DNA of 64,000 bases. Source: Candidatus Fermentithermobacillaceae bacterium (GTDB taxonomy: Bacteria; Bacillota; Sulfobacillia; Fermentithermobacillales; DUSS01). Below, piece after piece: positions 9,333 to 17,714 of the stretch; position 1 is the stretch's first letter; every line of letters begins with the position of its first letter. The stretch spans positions 41,595 to 105,594 of the forward strand of contig JADBKE010000011.1 in the NCBI GenBank assembly GCA_014896535.1. The letters are read 5' to 3'. The notes beneath the pieces were generated by a model that was given only the letters and a program-made list of their open reading frames with translations, ran no database searches and was not told the origin of the DNA. Made by a program: the position numbers and the translations under genes.

Positions 9333-10415
9333 AAGGGAGAGGGCGAGGTCCAGGTTCCGCCAGGCGCGGCTCCGGAATTCGGGGAGCTTTGCCTCCAGCG
9401 ACCTTCTGATGTTCTCTTCCTTCGAGATGAGGTCTTCAAGAACGGCGGGAAGATCGCCCGGTCGGACTGCGGACGGAGCGGGTGCGGGGACAAGTCCCGC
9501 AGCCTTGAGGAACGAAGTTATTTTGGGGTCCAGCTCCACACCTGCTGCCGGAACCCCGCCCATCGCCGCCAGGATCAGAGAATGAAGCCTCATGCCGATG
9601 AGGAACCTCCCCTCGCTGATCAGAGCCAACGCGTCCTCGGGTCGGGATGCCTTCATCACCGGCACGGGCGGTTGGCCCGAGGTCCGGAGCAGCTCGTTTA
9701 CCCGGGAAGCTTCCCTGCCGTCGCTTGATTCCTGCATGAGAAAGAAAACGGGTTCAAGACCGCGGTTCCTCGCGCTCAGGATGAGATCGATTACCGACAA
9801 CGTCCAGGTTTCGCCTGAAGCGGGTCTCAGCGAAAGCCACAGTATGTTGTTTGCCCCGAGCAACCCGTGTGACCGGAGCGCAGCGAGAGCCACTTCCCTC
9901 GGACCGGGTTTGAGGAGGAAGACGGGATCTGCCGTAACGTGGATTTCCCGCCCGACCACGCCCATGGCCCGAAGCTCGGCCGCCGAATCCTCGTCTCTTA
10001 CGGTTATGATGTCAGCTCTGGAAACCGCGTCCGCCACCATTTTCCTTCCGGTCGGCCACCGCACCGGACCGACCCCGTTGGCGTAAATCATCACGCGGCG
10101 CGCCAGGAACCGCGCGAGTTTGAGAACGGCGAGGTAATACAGCAGGGAGCGTTTGGAGGTCACGTCCTGCAACAGACTGCCGCCCCCGAAAAGGACCAGG
10201 TCAGCGTCGTGAAGAGCTTTAAAGACCCCCAAGGGTGACATCCGGTGAAAGGCTTCCAGACCATAAGCGCTGGCCGTCCCTTGAGGGTCGGCGGATAGCA
10301 CGACCAGTCTGAGATCGTCCCTGGCGTGTCTCAAAACACTCACGGTGGCGGCAAGGATGGCCTCGTCTCCCGTGTTGTGCATGCCATAGTAACCGGCAAG
10401 GACGACCTTTTGCAT
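9321..10415 (-). CDS. csaB: Polysaccharide pyruvyl transferase CsaB
   Basis: CsaB adds pyruvyl ketal groups to secondary cell-wall polysaccharide, creating the anchor for S-layer-homology (SLH) domain proteins. The 364-residue product begins MQKVVLAGYYGMHNTGDEAI, the characteristic N-terminus of the family. It continues with LFGGGSLLQDVTS and VYANGVGP-type segments and a C-terminal GMRLHSLILAAMGGVP motif that is typical of pyruvyl transferases. The ATG has GAAGGAGC upstream. The gene is divergent from the WecG/TagA glycosyltransferase, a neighbour often seen with csaB, and a promoter at 10551-10580 reads into it. Its presence suggests that this organism displays SLH-anchored surface proteins, though none lies in the window. 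Confidence 0.9.
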   Translation of the reverse strand: MQKVVLAGYYGMHNTGDEAILAATVSVLRHARDDLRLVVLSADPQGTASAYGLEAFHRMSPLGVFKALHDADLVLFGGGSLLQDVTSKRSLLYYLAVLKLARFLARRVMIYANGVGPVRWPTGRKMVADAVSRADIITVRDEDSAAELRAMGVVGREIHVTADPVFLLKPGPREVALAALRSHGLLGANNILWLSLRPASGETWTLSVIDLILSARNRGLEPVFFLMQESSDGREASRVNELLRTSGQPPVPVMKASRPEDALALISEGRFLIGMRLHSLILAAMGGVPAAGVELDPKITSFLKAAGLVPAPAPSAVRPGDLPAVLEDLISKEENIRRSLEAKLPEFRSRAWRNLDLALSLLPR

Positions 10416-10764
10416 AACAAAGCTCCTTCGTCACGAGCTCCCTTGGCGGTCTGGTTTCCTCGGGGGCAGATGTCGCCAAATCAAACAAGCGCCGCTAACA
10501 CAGGCGATTTGAACGAATTTCTCGAGAACGAAATGGATTCTTCGAGAACGATGATAGCACCGGCCCCAGTTGTGTGTAAACTTGACCGCCCGCAGAAACC
10601 GGGCCAGGGTTCTCATGAGCCTGTCGGAGCTGGCGGTCGCGGAGTGCACGAATTAAGTCCCTGGCCTCCTGCAAGAAACCCGCCAGCATTTATCGCGAGC
10701 ATAGTTTGGTCTATTATTGAAGTGATTTGTCGAAAGGAGACGGATTGCAGGAAGGTGGGTCCGT
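10416..10764. other. Divergent intergenic region between csaB and the TagA-like gene
   Basis: This 349-base gap holds a good minus-strand promoter at 10551-10580 for csaB. A weaker plus-strand -10-like TATTAT lies at 10712-10717, with a poor -35 (TTTATC, 10689-10694). I see no convincing gene or RNA here. Confidence 0.5.
10551..10580 (-). promoter_or_regulatory. Promoter for csaB
   Basis: On the minus strand TTTACA (10575-10580) and TATCAT (10551-10556) are 18 bases apart. Both boxes match consensus at five of six positions. The leader would be about 130 bases. Confidence 0.6.
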
Positions 10765-11523
10765 GTGCGGGGAACCGTCATACTCGGGGTCGAGTTTTAT
10801 CCGCTAACCCTCAAGGGCGCGCTGAACGCCATCGACTGGATGCTGGAGCGAGATGATGGAATCACGAGGCTGGTGGTAACTGCCAACCCGATCATGCTCT
10901 GCCAATCCTTGAGAGACCCCGAGTTCCGGGCGCTCCTGGAGGAGGCCGACCTCATCACTCCGGACGGGCAGGGGATCCTTTGGGCGGCGAGGAAGCTCGG
11001 GGGTTTCTTGCCCGAACGAGTAACCGGAATCGACCTGGCCCACGCTTTGTTCCGGCACCGGCCAGACGCCGGGTACTTTTTCCTCGGGGGAAAGCCGGGT
11101 GTTGCCGAGAAGGCGGCCGAGCGAGTCAGATCGCAGAATCCGGCTGTAAAGATCCTCGGGACCCACCACGGTTACTTCAGGCCGGAGGAAGAGGAACGAG
11201 TCGTCTCCCGGATAAGGGAGTCCGGTGCCCGCGTCCTCTTTGCCTGCATGGGCAGTCCCGCTCAGGAGAAATTTATCTCGCGGAACTCCAGAAGGCTTGG
11301 CGCCAGGGTGGGTATAGGCCTTGGCGGCGTTCTAGACGTCCTGGCGGGGAAGGTGCCGAGAGCGCCTGAAAAGTTCCAGCGGTTGGGCATCGAGTGGTTG
11401 TATCGCCTCATCAGGGAGCCCAGGAGGTTACCGAAAGATCTGTTACTCCTGGAGTTCGTCCTGAGAGTGTTACGGGCATCCAAGGACTCCCGCAAGGTTC
11501 GAGGAAAGGTTGGCGAAGAGTGA
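10765..11523 (+). CDS. WecG/TagA/CpsF-family glycosyltransferase
   Basis: Enzymes of this family (GT26) transfer N-acetylmannosamine or a related sugar to an undecaprenyl-linked GlcNAc, an early step in teichoic-acid or secondary wall polymer synthesis at the inner membrane face. The 252-residue product has family hallmarks: TANPIMLCQSLRDPEF, DLITPDGQGILWAARKLG, YFFLGGKPGVAEKAAE, GTHHGYF and the C-terminal RLGIEWLYRLIREPRRL. The GTG start follows AGGAAGGTGG. The next gene, transketolase, starts on the base after its stop. With csaB next door it probably contributes to the wall polymer that CsaB pyruvylates. The exact sugar cannot be read from sequence. Confidence 0.88.
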   Translation: MRGTVILGVEFYPLTLKGALNAIDWMLERDDGITRLVVTANPIMLCQSLRDPEFRALLEEADLITPDGQGILWAARKLGGFLPERVTGIDLAHALFRHRPDAGYFFLGGKPGVAEKAAERVRSQNPAVKILGTHHGYFRPEEEERVVSRIRESGARVLFACMGSPAQEKFISRNSRRLGARVGIGLGGVLDVLAGKVPRAPEKFQRLGIEWLYRLIREPRRLPKDLLLLEFVLRVLRASKDSRKVRGKVGEE

Positions 11524-12387
11524 ATGGAACGGAAGGACAGATGCGAAGCTGTGACGCGGACGCAATTCTCGAAGAAAGCGGAGGAAATCCGGCGCGTGTG
11601 CCGGGAAGTGAGGAAAAACGTGCTGATCATGATAGGCACCGCCGGATCTGGTCATCCCGGGGGGTCACTGTCCTGCGTCGAAATCATCTCGACGCTTTAC
11701 TTCGGCGTCATGCGGGTGAAGCCCGAGGACCCGAACTGGCCCGACAGGGATAGGTTCGTGCTGTCCAAGGGCCACGCTGCCCCCACCCTTTACGCCGTCC
11801 TCGCTGAAAAGGGATTCTTCTCCAAGGACTTGCTACCGACGCTGCGAAAATTCGGATCCCCTCTTCAGGGTCACCCTGACGCCAAGAAAACCCCGGGGGT
11901 GGAGGTGTCTACCGGTTCCCTGGGGCAGGGGCTCTCGATGGCGGTGGGGATGGCTTTGGCCGGGAAACTCGACCGGAAGACGTACCGAGTATGGGCGCTC
12001 CTTGGAGACGGGGAGTGCCAGGAGGGGCAGGTTTGGGAAGCGGCGATGGCAGCTTCGCACTATAAGCTCGACAATCTTGCGGCTTTCATCGATTTCAACG
12101 GTCTTCAAATCGATGGCCGTGTTGAAGAGATAATGAATCCGTCGCCCCTGGCCGACAAGTGGCGGGCGTTCGGCTGGCGCGTCCTCGAAGTCGACGGGCA
12201 CGATGTGGAGGCCCTGCTCGAGGCCGCTTCCTATGCGTCGGAGTCTCTGGGGGCCCCTACTGCGATCATCGCCAGAACCGTGAAGGGAAAAGGCGTCTCC
12301 TTCATGGAGGGGCAGCGAGAGTGGCACGGAAAGGCTCCGAAAGGCGAGGAGCTGTCCCGGGCCTTGCAGGAGGTAGCGAAATCGTAA
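11524..12387 (+). CDS. Transketolase, N-terminal (thiamine diphosphate/pyrophosphate-binding) subunit
   Basis: Transketolase moves two-carbon units between sugar phosphates in the pentose phosphate pathway. Here it is split into two genes. This 287-residue subunit carries the TPP-binding half: SGHPGGSLSCVEII, LSKGHAAPTLYAVL, VSTGSLGQGLSMAVGMAL, and the GDG-(x)n-N TPP/metal motif (GDGECQEGQVWEAAM...DNL, about 165-190). The ATG immediately follows the upstream stop. The partner subunit begins 16 bases downstream. Split transketolases are common in Clostridia and archaea, so this is not a broken gene. Confidence 0.93.
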   Translation: MERKDRCEAVTRTQFSKKAEEIRRVCREVRKNVLIMIGTAGSGHPGGSLSCVEIISTLYFGVMRVKPEDPNWPDRDRFVLSKGHAAPTLYAVLAEKGFFSKDLLPTLRKFGSPLQGHPDAKKTPGVEVSTGSLGQGLSMAVGMALAGKLDRKTYRVWALLGDGECQEGQVWEAAMAASHYKLDNLAAFIDFNGLQIDGRVEEIMNPSPLADKWRAFGWRVLEVDGHDVEALLEAASYASESLGAPTAIIARTVKGKGVSFMEGQREWHGKAPKGEELSRALQEVAKS

Positions 12388-12403
12388 TCGGGAGGATGCG
12401 GAG

Positions 12404-13396
12404 ATGAAAGCGACGCGAGAAGCATACGGCGAAACCCTCGTTGAACTCGGCAGAGAACATCCCGAAATAGTGGTACTGGACGCAGACTTGTCGTCTTCGA
12501 CCATGACATCAAAGTTTGCCAAGGAATTTCCCGAAAGATTCTTTAACTTCGGGATCGCCGAGGCCAACATGATGGGCGCTGCGGCGGGTCTGGCGAGGTC
12601 GGGAAAGGTGCCTTTTGCCTCCACTTTTGCGGTATTCGCGTCCGGAAGAGCTTATGACCAGGTGCGGCAGTCTATTGCCTATCCGGGCTTCAACGTCAAG
12701 ATCGCCGCCTCTCACGGCGGATTGACAGTCGGTCCTGACGGCGCATCCCATCAAGCTCTGGAAGATGTAGCGTTAATGCGGGTCATACCCGGTATGACCG
12801 TGATAGTGCCGGCGGATGCCGAGGAAACGAGGCAGGTGGTGCGGTGGGCTGCCGCTCATGACGGGCCTGTCTACATCAGACTCGGAAGATCGCCCGTTCC
12901 CGATGTGTTTCCCCAGGGCGCGAAGATCCAGCCGGGAAAAGCTAGCGTCGTAAAGGACGCAAAGGGGCGCGGTTTTGGGGAAATGCGACCGGAGGGAGAA
13001 CGGGATGGCCTTGATGCGGACGTGGCTATCCTGGCCAACGGGATCATGGTTTCGAAGTGTCTGGAGGCATGGGAGATCCTGACTGCCGAAGGGATTAAGT
13101 CAGTTGTGGTGGATGTGGCATTCGTGAAGCCGCTGGATGAGAAGACCCTCATCGAACTCGCCGAGCGGTGCGGGGCCTTCGTCACGGCCGAAGAGCACAG
13201 CGTGATAGGGGGATTGGGGGGTGCCGTGACGGAGTTCCTTTCGGAAAACCGCCCTTGTCCTGTGGTGCGTGTTGGAGTGCGGGACAGGTTCGGCCAGTCG
13301 GGAACGCCCGAGGAACTTCTGGTCGAATACGGTCTGACTCCAGGACACGTAGCCGAGGCGGCCCGCAAAGCTGTCCGTTTAAAATGGGCGGTATGA
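12404..13396 (+). CDS. Transketolase, C-terminal (pyrimidine-binding) subunit
   Basis: This is the second half of the split transketolase, 330 residues. It contains the pyrimidine-binding domain with the catalytic-type glutamate region (FNFGIAEANMMGAAAGLA, about 46-63), FAVFASGRAYDQVRQSIAY and SHGGLTVGPDGASHQALEDVA. The C-terminal domain (about 195-330) includes TAEEHSVIGGLGGAV and ends with the RVGVRDRFGQSGTPEELL segment typical of transketolase and DXS-like enzymes. ATG 12404 has GGGAGGATG upstream. No other pentose-phosphate gene is in the window. Confidence 0.93.
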   Translation: MKATREAYGETLVELGREHPEIVVLDADLSSSTMTSKFAKEFPERFFNFGIAEANMMGAAAGLARSGKVPFASTFAVFASGRAYDQVRQSIAYPGFNVKIAASHGGLTVGPDGASHQALEDVALMRVIPGMTVIVPADAEETRQVVRWAAAHDGPVYIRLGRSPVPDVFPQGAKIQPGKASVVKDAKGRGFGEMRPEGERDGLDADVAILANGIMVSKCLEAWEILTAEGIKSVVVDVAFVKPLDEKTLIELAERCGAFVTAEEHSVIGGLGGAVTEFLSENRPCPVVRVGVRDRFGQSGTPEELLVEYGLTPGHVAEAARKAVRLKWAV

Positions 13397-13530
13397 ATTT
13401 CCACACTTCAAGTGCGCTTTGCGGAACAGGATCGTGTCGAGCGCTGTCGAAGAATATATAGAATCGGGACAAGCAGTTCTCCACCCGTTCGGGAGCGGGT
13501 TTGGTCGGAAGATTCGGGGGGAGAGGGTTT

Positions 13531-14211
13531 TTGATTCGCCTCACAAACGTCGAAAAGACGTATAACGGACACATCACCGCCCTTTCCGGCATCAACTTGC
13601 AGGTGGAGAAAGGCGAATTCGTATTTTTGGTCGGGCCCAGCGGAGCGGGAAAGTCCACCCTGATCAAGCTCCTTTACCGCGAGGAAGTTCCCACCAAAGG
13701 GCAGGTGTACGTTTTAGGGGAGGACCTGGGCCGCATGCGGAGGAGCCAGATTCCTTTCTTCAGGCGCAGGATAGGGGTGGTCTTTCAGGACTTCAAGCTC
13801 CTCGAGGACAGGACCGTGTATGAAAACGTGGCGTTTGCTTTGCGCGTGACCAACTGCCCTGCCCGGGAAATACAGAAACGGGTGATGAACGCCCTACATA
13901 TCGTAAATCTTCGAGACAGACGCGACGCGTATCCGCAGGAACTTTCCGGGGGAGAGCAGCAACGAGTGGCCATCGCCAGGGCGCTGGTGAGAAAACCCGA
14001 GATACTTCTGGCGGACGAACCCACCGGCAATCTAGACCCCTCGACTTCGATGGAGATTTTCCAGTTGCTCGAGCGGGCCAACCTCTACGGTACCACCGTG
14101 GTGGTTGCAACGCACGCCCGAGCTTTTGTCGATGCGATGAAAAAACGGGTGGTCGAGCTGAGAGAGGGCAGAATCGTACGGGACGTCCGGCGCGGATCTT
14201 ACTCTGAGTGA
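13531..14211 (+). CDS. ftsE: Cell-division ATP-binding protein FtsE
   Basis: FtsE is the ABC ATPase of the FtsEX complex, which couples ATP hydrolysis at the septal membrane to activation of peptidoglycan hydrolases. The 226-residue protein has Walker A ([16 protein letters not shown]), the FtsE-typical [15 protein letters not shown], the ABC signature [15 protein letters not shown], Walker B ([13 protein letters not shown]) and the switch histidine (VVATHA). The start is the TTG at 13531, preceded by GGGGAGAGGG; this gives [11 protein letters not shown], the expected N-terminus. A -10-like TATAGA (13457-13462) lies upstream but with a poor -35. It is followed by ftsX and a LytM peptidase, the natural partner set. 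Confidence 0.96.
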   Translation: MIRLTNVEKTYNGHITALSGINLQVEKGEFVFLVGPSGAGKSTLIKLLYREEVPTKGQVYVLGEDLGRMRRSQIPFFRRRIGVVFQDFKLLEDRTVYENVAFALRVTNCPAREIQKRVMNALHIVNLRDRRDAYPQELSGGEQQRVAIARALVRKPEILLADEPTGNLDPSTSMEIFQLLERANLYGTTVVVATHARAFVDAMKKRVVELREGRIVRDVRRGSYSE

Positions 14212-14221
14212 GGTCATTGTG

Positions 14222-15094
14222 ATGTTTCACGCATTTGCCGAAGCATGGAAAGGCTTGAGGAGAAACGGCCTTTCTTCGTTCTTGTCCCTCTTGACCACAT
14301 TCATCGCCTTGTCCCTTGTGGGCGCCACGTTTCTGGTGGAAGCGAACCTTAAATACATGTTCAAAACGGTCGAACAGGGGATGGACGTTCAGGCGTTCCT
14401 GAAAAAGGGCATCTCCCCCGCGGAGGTCGATGGAATACTCGCGGCCGTCAAGAAAATACCCGGGGTAAGAGATGTGACGTATGTGAGCCCTGAGGATGGC
14501 CTCAAAGAATTGCGGGAAATGTTTCAGGATATGGCGTCCGTACTGGATGGTCTCGAGGCAAACAACCCGCTTCCGCCGAAAATCGAAGTGAAAACCACCG
14601 GCGTTGAGCAGATAGTTTCCGTAGCTTCTGCACTGAGAGAGATAGCCGGCGTAGAGGATGTGATTTACCAGAAAGAAGCTCAGAAAAAGCTCGAGGCCAT
14701 AGGAAGAGTTCTGCAAATGGCGGGTCTCGCAGGAGTCATTTCCATGGGTGCAGTTTCGGTCCTGGTCATCGGCAACAGCATCAGGCTTACCATCTTCGCC
14801 CGCCGACATGAGGTGGCAATCATGAAGCTGGTCGGTGCCACCGACGGATTCATCACGGCCCCCTTTTTCTGCGAAGGACTGCTACTGGGGTTTTTTGGAG
14901 CTCTTGCCGCTTCCGGAATGCTCATCGGGGTGTACTACTGGCTCTCGCGGTGGCTTGCGGCGACCTTACCTTACCTTCCCGTTCTTCCCCTGGACAGTGA
15001 CTTGACCGCCGACATCCTGACTATCCTGGTGATCACCGGTCTTGCTGTGGGTGGGTTCGGGTCCGCTTTGTCGCTGAGAAAGTACCTCACCTAG
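14222..15094 (+). CDS. ftsX: Cell-division permease FtsX
   Basis: FtsX is the membrane partner of FtsE and transmits its ATPase cycle to an extracellular hydrolase or its activator. The 290-residue product has the standard layout. A cytoplasmic N-terminus is followed by TM1 (about 22-42), an extracellular loop of about 120 residues (VEQGMDVQAFLKKG...), and three C-terminal segments (about 165-190, 215-240, 260-285) in the FtsX/MacB-like domain. The start is ATG 14222; an adjacent GTG at 14219 is an alternative. It lies 10 bases after ftsE. Confidence 0.95.
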   Translation: MFHAFAEAWKGLRRNGLSSFLSLLTTFIALSLVGATFLVEANLKYMFKTVEQGMDVQAFLKKGISPAEVDGILAAVKKIPGVRDVTYVSPEDGLKELREMFQDMASVLDGLEANNPLPPKIEVKTTGVEQIVSVASALREIAGVEDVIYQKEAQKKLEAIGRVLQMAGLAGVISMGAVSVLVIGNSIRLTIFARRHEVAIMKLVGATDGFITAPFFCEGLLLGFFGALAASGMLIGVYYWLSRWLAATLPYLPVLPLDSDLTADILTILVITGLAVGGFGSALSLRKYLT

Positions 15095-15107
15095 GAGGGC
15101 GGTTCTG

Positions 15108-16298
15108 TTGAGGCTTCAAAAGGGAAAGACAGGTACGTTGAAAAACGGGGCCGGTTTCGTCCGCCCGGCTTGTTTCCTCCTTATGGCAGCGCTCCTTGTG
15201 GTGACGCTGGCGACCCCTGTTCGCCGGTGTCGCGCCACCGGTGATGTGCTCGATGAGAAGCTTCGGCAACTGGACGAACTTCAAAGGGAAATAGAACAAT
15301 ACAAAAAGGACATCGAATCGAAGAAGAAGACGGAGCGCTCGCTGGCGGCCGAAATCGCCCGTCTCGAACGGGAAATCGAGTTGACGAACAAAGAGATCGC
15401 TTACATAGAAGTGCGAACGGAATACCTGAATGCGAGGCTGGACAAGACGAGGAAAGAGATTGCCGCCACGGAAGCGAAGCTCCAGACTCAGCAGAAACTG
15501 TTTGAGGACCGCCTCGTCGCAATGTACAAGGTCGGAAGCGTTTCCTATGTGGAACTGCTTCTCAGCGCCAAAAGTCTCACGGATCTCATGACCCGTGCCA
15601 GATACCTCAAGGAAATTGCGCGCCAGGACGCGTCCATCATCGAAGAGTACAAGAAAACGAAAGACCAGCTAAATGCTTTGAAACAGAGTCTCGAGGGCGA
15701 CATTCGGGAGCTGGCAAACCTCAGGATCGACCGGGAGAGAAAGGTCCATCAGGTGGCTTCAAGAGCCAAGGAGAGAGAGACATATCTCGCCCAGATCCAG
15801 TCGGACCGAAAGAAACTCGAGGAGGCCCTGGATGAGCTCGAGAGAGAGTCCCAGCTCCTCGCCGAGGAAATCGAGAGACTACAGGCCCAGTCGTCCAGAC
15901 CGGGCAAGGCGAACCTTTCCATGATCTGGCCGGTCCAGGGAACGATCACATCGTACTTCGGCAACCGCATCCATCCGATTCTCGGAGACGCCCGTTTCCA
16001 CGCGGGGATCGACATAGCGGCGGGGTACGGAACCCCCATACGGGCAGCGGAGGACGGCAGGGTTTTGGTAGCGAGGTACGAAGGCGGATACGGAAACTAC
16101 GTAGTCCTGGACCACGGAGGCGGGATATCCACGGTGTACGCCCATTGTCAGAGCCTTCTCGTCAAGGTGGGTCAGGAGGTCACCCGCGGGCAGGTGATTG
16201 CCAAGGTTGGTAGCACCGGGCTGAGTACCGGGCCACACCTTCACTTCGAAGTCCGGGTGCAGGGCCAACCCACGAATCCCCTGAACTATTTGCCTTGA
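15108..16298 (+). CDS. Coiled-coil LytM/M23 peptidoglycan hydrolase (EnvC/PcsB-like)
   Basis: This secreted or membrane-anchored protein probably cuts peptidoglycan cross-bridges or stems under FtsEX control. The 396 residues contain an N-terminal hydrophobic signal (about 22-42) and a long coiled coil (about 45-265, many E/K/L heptads). A C-terminal M23 LytM domain (about 270-396) follows. The zinc ligands appear intact (RFHAGIDIAAG and GPHLHFEV), so unlike EnvC, a degenerate activator, this one is likely catalytically competent. TTG 15108 has AGGAGGGCGG upstream. It sits 13 bases after ftsX, the position where FtsEX-dependent hydrolases are often found. Confidence 0.9.
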   Translation: MRLQKGKTGTLKNGAGFVRPACFLLMAALLVVTLATPVRRCRATGDVLDEKLRQLDELQREIEQYKKDIESKKKTERSLAAEIARLEREIELTNKEIAYIEVRTEYLNARLDKTRKEIAATEAKLQTQQKLFEDRLVAMYKVGSVSYVELLLSAKSLTDLMTRARYLKEIARQDASIIEEYKKTKDQLNALKQSLEGDIRELANLRIDRERKVHQVASRAKERETYLAQIQSDRKKLEEALDELERESQLLAEEIERLQAQSSRPGKANLSMIWPVQGTITSYFGNRIHPILGDARFHAGIDIAAGYGTPIRAAEDGRVLVARYEGGYGNYVVLDHGGGISTVYAHCQSLLVKVGQEVTRGQVIAKVGSTGLSTGPHLHFEVRVQGQPTNPLNYLP

Positions 16299-16383
16299 CC
16301 AGGACGATCTCAAAACCCGTTTTAGCGTTCTTCCCGAGACGGACCAGGAAAACCGGCCCGTAGTCCCTCCGGTTGAGGTATGC

Positions 16384-16389
16384 TACACT
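16384..16389 (+). promoter_or_regulatory. Possible extended -10 promoter for ctpA
   Basis: TGCTACACT (16381-16389) is an extended -10 element. The -35 region 17 bases upstream (TAGTCC) is weak. The transcript would begin near 16396, upstream of the chosen ctpA start. Confidence 0.35.
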
Positions 16390-16528
16390 AGCATTGTCGC
16401 AAAAACAGGCCGAAGATGACAGTTTGCGTCAACATCCGGCACGGCAGTCCCGGATGAAGCGTCAGGCGTTTGTTGGTCGTGCGTCGGCCCATCGAAATGC
16501 TGTGGCCATCGGAGTGGTGACGAACTGT

Positions 16529-17665
16529 ATGCCCAAGAAGAGAGTTTTCTTACTTTGCGCCGTGACGGCCATCGTCGCGCTGGCCGTCGGCGCCGCTGGA
16601 ACGGCCATCGGAATCCTCATGTGGAGCCCCTGGGGAAAACTCGTCCGCATTTCCCGACTGGTGGAGGCTACTTATTACAAGCCGATTGATCCGGCTATTT
16701 TACCGGAGGGAGCGGCACGCGGCATCCTTCAGTCGCTGGAGGACCCGTATTCCGAGTATCTGACCGCGGCCGAATGGCGGGAGTTCAAAGTGAGAAGCGC
16801 CGGAGAGTACTCCGGGGTGGGTATCACCATCCAGGAAGACAAGGATGGCAGGGTAATAGTGGTTTCACCGATGAAGGGGAGCCCCGCTGAAAAAGCCGGT
16901 GTCCTTCCCAAAGACGTAATTATCGAGGTGGACGGCGTTCCGGTGAAATCCAGCGACGATGCGGCGGTGCGCATAAGAGGGCCGCAAGGGACCCAGGTTA
17001 ACATCACCGTGCTGCGCGGTGAAGAAAAGATAACCTTCACGTTGACCAGAGCGGTCATCGTCGTCCCGGCTGCGGAATGGCGGATGGCGGAGCCGGAGAT
17101 AGGGTACGTGAAACTCATCAGCTTTACCGAGCGGGCATATCATGACACGGCCGAAGCTATCCAGGATCTCCGGGCGAAAGGAGCCAAAGCTATTATCCTC
17201 GACCTCCGGGATAACGGAGGAGGGGACCTCGATCAATGCGTGAAGGTGGCGGGCCTTTTTATCCCCAAAGGTCCGGTGGTTACTCTCAAGGGAAGAGCTT
17301 ATCCCCCCAAGACTTACCAAACCGAGGGCGAAGGATTGGGAATGCCTCTGGTGGTGCTGGTGAACGACCTTACGGCTAGCGCTTCGGAGATCCTGGCCGG
17401 GGCCATACAGGACACCAAGAGCGGGACGATTGTGGGCGTCACCACTTTCGGGAAAGGGGTTGTCCAACAACTATTCCCCCAGCCGGACGGATCGTGCGTT
17501 AAAGTGACGACCTTTGAGTATTTTACGCCTTCTGGCCGGTCAATCCATGAAAAAGGGATTGTTCCCGACGTGATAGTGGAGAACCCCGAGCCCGGTGCGG
17601 AAACGGATAGGCAGCTGGAGAAGGCGCTGGAGCTGGCGAGGGAAGCTTTGCGGCATCCTTCTTAG
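16529..17665 (+). CDS. ctpA: Carboxy-terminal processing protease CtpA (S41 family)
   Basis: S41 C-terminal processing proteases cleave exported proteins outside the membrane. In Bacillus the ctpB homologue lies next to ftsEX and minJ as here. From ATG 16529 the protein is 378 residues. It has an N-terminal membrane anchor (about 5-28), a PDZ domain (GVGITIQEDKDGRVIVVSPM...VIIEVDGVPV, about 95-165) and the S41 catalytic core, with the serine in LTASASEILAGA and lysine in VTTFGKGVVQQ. Upstream in-frame starts exist (16454, 16373), but the region before MPKKRVFLLC does not look like protein of this family. It is followed by the MinJ-like PDZ protein. Confidence 0.94.
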   Translation: MPKKRVFLLCAVTAIVALAVGAAGTAIGILMWSPWGKLVRISRLVEATYYKPIDPAILPEGAARGILQSLEDPYSEYLTAAEWREFKVRSAGEYSGVGITIQEDKDGRVIVVSPMKGSPAEKAGVLPKDVIIEVDGVPVKSSDDAAVRIRGPQGTQVNITVLRGEEKITFTLTRAVIVVPAAEWRMAEPEIGYVKLISFTERAYHDTAEAIQDLRAKGAKAIILDLRDNGGGDLDQCVKVAGLFIPKGPVVTLKGRAYPPKTYQTEGEGLGMPLVVLVNDLTASASEILAGAIQDTKSGTIVGVTTFGKGVVQQLFPQPDGSCVKVTTFEYFTPSGRSIHEKGIVPDVIVENPEPGAETDRQLEKALELAREALRHPS

Positions 17666-17714
17666 GCAGGTGCCTGATTTAAGAGGTCCCCGGGCGGAGG
17701 GAGGTTGTGCTGGT

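Noticed and set aside
11524..13396. Transketolase broken by a frameshift
   Set aside because: Each half has its own start, ribosome-binding site and complete domain set. Split transketolases are normal in many anaerobes.
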